Below, in pieces: positions 60,907-64,000 of a DNA stretch of 64,000 bases. Source of the stretch: DATAGZ01 sp036263455 (GTDB lineage: Bacteria; Pseudomonadota; Alphaproteobacteria; Dongiales; Dongiaceae); assembly GCA_036263455.1 (NCBI GenBank), contig DATAGZ010000004.1, positions 13,910-77,909 of the forward strand, written 5' to 3'. Made by a program: the position numbers and the translations under genes. How positions within the stretch are numbered: position 1 is the stretch's first letter; every line of letters starts with the position of its first letter. Under the pieces are notes generated by a model. That model did not search any database. It saw only the letters and a program-made list of their open reading frames with translations, and was not told the DNA's origin.

Positions 60907-61876
60907 GATGGGTGAGCCTATCCGCAAAGGCAAGAAGCTCATCGTCGTGGCCGGTCCGACCGCGAGCGGCAAGTCCATTCTCGCCATGATGCTGGCCCGG
61001 CGATTCGGTGGCACGATCATCAATGCCGACGCCATGCAGATCTATTGCGAGCAGCCGATCCTCTCCGCCCAGCCCTCGCTTGCCGATCAGGCGGCCATCC
61101 CACATCGTCTCTACGGCCTTCGCGCCTTGAACGCGCCATGGTCGGGACCGCAATGGGCGGCCGAAGCCCAGTCTCATATCGCGTCCGCGAATCTGGCGAT
61201 CGTCACTGGTGGCACCGGTTTTTATCTGCGCATTCTGCTCGAGGGTCTTTCGCTGGTGCCGGAAAGCGACCCTGCATATCTCGACGAGGCCAACCGAATC
61301 GCCCAAGAGCAAGGGCTCGAGGCCCTCTATGCCGATCTGAGAAAATGCGACCCTGAAAGTGCCAAGAAGATCGCCCCAGGTGACCGGCAGCGCATCATTC
61401 GCGCCTGGAGCGTTCATCGCGCCACGGGTCTACCAATGGGCTATTGGCATCGCCAGGTGCCCGAGGCACGACCGGCCTTTAATCCCTTGATCTTTGTCCT
61501 GTGGCCAGAACGGCCGTCACTCTACGCGGCTTGCGACCGACGGTTTATCGCCATGATGGAAAGCGGGGCGGTCGAGGAGGTCGACCGGATTGCCGCGCGC
61601 TACCCTGAAGAAGAGGATTGGACCAAGCCCGGCTTCAAGACGCTCGGGCTGCGCCAGCTGCGCGATTGGCGGCGCGGGCTCCTCAGTAGGGGAGCCGCTA
61701 TTGCTGCGGCGCAACAACTGACCAGAAATTATGCGAAACGACAATGCACCTGGTTTCGGCACCAATTACCAAATTGTAATTTTATTCCAATAGATCCGCT
61801 CTATATGGATTTAATAGAAAAGTATTGGCCGGGTATCGAGCAAAAAACAAATAACTTCCTGGTTGACCGAGAATGA
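60905..61876 (+). CDS. miaA: tRNA dimethylallyltransferase
   Basis: MiaA attaches a dimethylallyl group, taken from DMAPP of the MEP pathway, to A37 of tRNAs reading UNN codons. The 323-residue protein has the P-loop GPTASGKS (17-24), INADAMQIYCEQPIL, and IVTGGTGFYLRILLEG. The start at ATG 60905 (a second ATG follows directly) coincides with the serB start on the other strand. The last ~120 bases are AT-rich, and the tail NFIPIDPLYMDLIEKYW is not well conserved. ilvB follows after about 40 bases. Confidence 0.95.
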   Translation: MMGEPIRKGKKLIVVAGPTASGKSILAMMLARRFGGTIINADAMQIYCEQPILSAQPSLADQAAIPHRLYGLRALNAPWSGPQWAAEAQSHIASANLAIVTGGTGFYLRILLEGLSLVPESDPAYLDEANRIAQEQGLEALYADLRKCDPESAKKIAPGDRQRIIRAWSVHRATGLPMGYWHRQVPEARPAFNPLIFVLWPERPSLYAACDRRFIAMMESGAVEEVDRIAARYPEEEDWTKPGFKTLGLRQLRDWRRGLLSRGAAIAAAQQLTRNYAKRQCTWFRHQLPNCNFIPIDPLYMDLIEKYWPGIEQKTNNFLVDRE

Positions 61877-61915
61877 GAAGCCGATTAGTTTCTCGCTGCA
61901 ATGCAGGATAAAGCG

Positions 61916-63682
61916 ATGGACGGAGCAGGGCAAGATATCACAGGTGCGGAAATAATTCTTCGCGCTCTTCGTGACCAGAACGTGGATACGATCTTTGGCT
62001 ATCCTGGCGGAGCCGTCTTGCCTCTCTACGATGCGCTTTTTAAGCAGAACCACATCCGTCACATCTTGGTCCGCCATGAGCAGGCGGCGGTGCATGCTGC
62101 GGAAGGCTACGCGCGTTCGACCGGCAAGGTCGGGGTGGTGCTCGTCACGTCGGGTCCCGGGGCCACTAATGCGGTAACTGGGCTCACCGATGCCTTGATG
62201 GATTCGATCCCGCTCGTCTGCTTGACCGGTCAGGTGCCAACCCATCTGATCGGTAATGACGCCTTCCAGGAGGCGGATACGACCGGCATCACGCGGCCCT
62301 GCACCAAGCACAATTACCTCGTGAAATCGATCGAGGAGCTGTCGCGCAAGGTCCACGAGGCCTTCCACGTCGCCAAGAGCGGCCGTCCCGGCCCGGTGGT
62401 GATCGACCTGCCGAAGGACGTGCAGCAGGCGAAGTACGAGTATGTGAATCACGCCGGCCAGAAGCACCGCAGCTACAACCCGCAGGTCCGCCCGGACCGC
62501 GCGCAAGTCGAGAAGGCGATCGAGGCAATGGCGCATGCCAAGCGCCCGTTGTTCTATATCGGCGGCGGCTGCGTCAATTCCGGTCCGCAAGCCTGCGCGC
62601 TGCTGACCGAGTTCATCCGCATGACCGGCTTCCCCTGCACGCAGACGCTGATGGGCCTCGGCGCCTTCCCGGGCTCCGATCCGCTGTCGCTTGGCATGGT
62701 GGGGATGCACGGCATGTACGAGAGCAATCTCGCCATGCATGACTGCGACGTCATGATCAACATCGGCGCGCGGTTCGACGACCGCGTGACCGGCAAGCTC
62801 ACCGCCTTCTCGCCGGGCTCGAAGAAGATCCATGTCGATATCGATCCTTCCTCGATCAATAAGAACATCCGGGTCGATATCCCGGTGGTCGGCGATGTGG
62901 GTCACGTCGTCGAGGAGATGGTGCGGATCTGGAAAGCCCGGCAGATCAAGCCGGACGCCAAGGCGCTCGCCGCCTGGTGGGACCAGATCAACAAATGGCG
63001 CGCCCGCGATTGCCTGAAGTACCGGCCGTCCGATCAGGTGATCAAGCCGCAATACGCGCTGCAGCGCCTCTACGCCGCGATCAAGGACAAGGACTTCTAT
63101 ATCACGACCGAAGTCGGCCAGCATCAGATGTGGGCGGCCCAGTTCCTGAAGTTCGAGCAGCCGAACCGCTGGATGACCTCCGGCGGCCTCGGCACCATGG
63201 GCTACGGCCTGCCGGCCGCCTATGGCGTGCAGGTGGCGCATCCGGAATCGCTGGTGATCGACGTCGCCGGCGAGGCCTCGATCATGATGAACATCCAGGA
63301 GATGTCCACCGTCGTGCAGTACCGCCTGCCGGTGAAGATCTTCATCCTCAACAACAAGTGGATGGGCATGGTGCGACAGTGGCAGGAACTGCTGCATGGC
63401 GGCCGCTACTCCGAAAGCTACAGCGACGCACTGCCGGATTTCGTGAAGCTTGCCGATGCGTTCGGTGCCACCGGCCTGCGGGTCGAGAAGACCGGCGACC
63501 TCGACAACGCGATTGCCAAGATGCTGGCGACTCCGGGTCCGGTCATCGTCGACGTTGCGGTCGATGAGCGCGAGAACTGCTTCCCGATGATCCCGTCCGG
63601 CGCGGCGCACAACGAGATGCTGCTGGGGCCGGAAGATCAGACCGCGAAGCCGATCTCGGAAGAAGGCATGGTGCTGGTGTAG
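61916..63682 (+). CDS. ilvB: Acetolactate synthase large subunit
   Basis: The catalytic subunit makes acetolactate for valine/leucine and acetohydroxybutyrate for isoleucine, using ThDP, Mg2+ and FAD. ATG 61916 has AGGA 7 bases upstream, unlike ATG 61901; it gives 588 residues. The catalytic glutamate is Glu55 in VRHEQAAVHAAEGYAR; GFPCTQTLMGLGAFPG and GLGTMGYGLPAAYGV are conserved. The metal motif reads VAGEASIMMNIQ (Glu453), with Glu where GDGS-type motifs have Asp. From about 62.3 kb codon usage changes sharply toward CCG, GGC and CTG. Confidence 0.96.
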   Translation: MDGAGQDITGAEIILRALRDQNVDTIFGYPGGAVLPLYDALFKQNHIRHILVRHEQAAVHAAEGYARSTGKVGVVLVTSGPGATNAVTGLTDALMDSIPLVCLTGQVPTHLIGNDAFQEADTTGITRPCTKHNYLVKSIEELSRKVHEAFHVAKSGRPGPVVIDLPKDVQQAKYEYVNHAGQKHRSYNPQVRPDRAQVEKAIEAMAHAKRPLFYIGGGCVNSGPQACALLTEFIRMTGFPCTQTLMGLGAFPGSDPLSLGMVGMHGMYESNLAMHDCDVMINIGARFDDRVTGKLTAFSPGSKKIHVDIDPSSINKNIRVDIPVVGDVGHVVEEMVRIWKARQIKPDAKALAAWWDQINKWRARDCLKYRPSDQVIKPQYALQRLYAAIKDKDFYITTEVGQHQMWAAQFLKFEQPNRWMTSGGLGTMGYGLPAAYGVQVAHPESLVIDVAGEASIMMNIQEMSTVVQYRLPVKIFILNNKWMGMVRQWQELLHGGRYSESYSDALPDFVKLADAFGATGLRVEKTGDLDNAIAKMLATPGPVIVDVAVDERENCFPMIPSGAAHNEMLLGPEDQTAKPISEEGMVLV

Positions 63683-63684
63683 TC

Positions 63685-64000
63685 ATGTCGGAACGCAGCA
63701 GCGCAAAAAGCGGGACGGAGTTTTCGACCGTGAGCAAGGACGACGGAACGGAACGCCACACGATATCGGTGCTGGTGGACAACGAGGCGGGTGTGCTCGC
63801 CCGGGTCATCGGCCTCTTTTCCGGCCGCGGCTACAACATCGAGAGCTTGACCGTCGCGGAGACCGACGCGTCGAAGCATCTGTCGCGGATCACCGTCGTC
63901 ACTTCCGGCACGCCGATGATCATCGAGCAGATCAAGAACCAGCTCCGCCGCCTGGTGCCGATCCACAAGGTGACCGATCTGACCGTCGAAGGACCTTCGC
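63685..64000 (+). CDS. ilvN: Acetolactate synthase small subunit, N-terminal part (cut by window edge)
   Basis: The regulatory subunit of acetolactate synthase, sensing valine through ACT domains. About 105 codons are visible from ATG 63685, two bases after the ilvB stop. After a variable polar lead of about 23 residues, HTISVLVDNEAGVLARVIGLFSGRGYNIESLTV is the classic first ACT domain, with NQLRRLVPIHKVTDL next. It shares the GC-rich codon choice of the 3' part of ilvB. The gene continues past the window. Confidence 0.95.
   Translation, partial: MSERSSAKSGTEFSTVSKDDGTERHTISVLVDNEAGVLARVIGLFSGRGYNIESLTVAETDASKHLSRITVVTSGTPMIIEQIKNQLRRLVPIHKVTDLTVEGPS

Noticed and set aside
61811..63610. Long minus-strand open frame opposite ilvB
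   Set aside because: Antisense to a well-supported acetolactate synthase; no recognisable domain.
1..64000. CRISPR arrays, tRNA or rRNA genes, insertion sequences or prophage
   Set aside because: I saw no regularly spaced direct repeats, no tRNA-like cloverleaf in the gaps, no rRNA sequence, and no transposase, integrase or phage gene; nearly all space is filled by core genes.

Overview
The window looks like a contiguous piece of an alphaproteobacterial chromosome, moderately GC-rich, with tightly packed genes and many ATGA/GTGA start-stop overlaps. The evidence is the set of gene neighbourhoods: coxB-coxA-ctaB-coxF-ctaG-coxC-DUF983, SURF1-thrC-M16, SPOR-nagZ-scpA-scpB, thrB-rnhA, lptD-surA-rsmA, hflK-hflC-DegP and serB-miaA-ilvBN. 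It also carries a long B12-dependent ribonucleotide reductase and hopanoid genes. The exact order cannot be fixed from sequence alone. I found no rRNA, tRNA, CRISPR array, insertion sequence or prophage.

Layout. 1-3.3 kb: start of an MFS transporter (cut by the edge), a cupredoxin, argJ and a parvulin foldase. 3.4-11.5 kb: secA, then an isoprenoid/hopanoid block in which hpnG and hpnH converge, hpnH follows ispH, and dxs is coupled to hpnM. 11.6-16.5 kb: class II RNR nrdJ, divergent from a CorA channel across a region with NrdR-like palindromes. 16.6-21.8 kb: aa3 cytochrome oxidase operon. 21.8-27.4 kb: dgt, a SPOR protein, nagZ, an M50 peptidase, scpA and scpB. 27.4-29.3 kb: a small minus-strand operon of a FlaF-like protein, an unrecognised protein with a possible PPC-like domain and a GT8-like enzyme. 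29.3-38.6 kb: SURF1, M32 carboxypeptidase, thrC, M16 peptidase, YqgE, an ScsB/DsbD-like reductase, a peroxiredoxin, rnhA and thrB. 38.9-44.3 kb: a lipoprotein, a decayed PilZ-like relic, and a tandem glycine riboswitch driving gcvT-gcvH-gcvPA-gcvPB. 44.4-55 kb: metF, rsmA, surA, lptD, pepA, holC, small envelope genes and mrp. 55-64 kb: hflK, hflC, a Do-like protease, an HpnO-like aminotransferase, serB, miaA, ilvB and the start of ilvN.

How the genes work together. Dxs and IspH are the first and last MEP-pathway enzymes and sit among HpnG, HpnH, HpnM and, 50 kb away, an HpnO-like enzyme, so isoprenoid supply and extended hopanoid production are linked. The cox cluster encodes catalytic subunits with heme O synthase, CoxF and Cox11, while SURF1 lies 7.5 kb downstream behind inserted genes. 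The glycine cleavage system is followed by metF, both feeding one-carbon folate metabolism, and thrB/thrC and ilvBN supply threonine and branched-chain amino acids. LptD, SurA, parvulin, SecA, HflKC and DegP cover envelope biogenesis and quality control.

The points most worth a second look are the flaF-like/orphan/GT8 operon; the glycine riboswitch, whose apparent expression platform buries the ribosome binding site in front of a TTG start; an abrupt mid-gene change of codon usage inside ilvB; a strong intrinsic terminator that overlaps the start of the DUF983 gene; and the disruption of several usually conserved gene orders.
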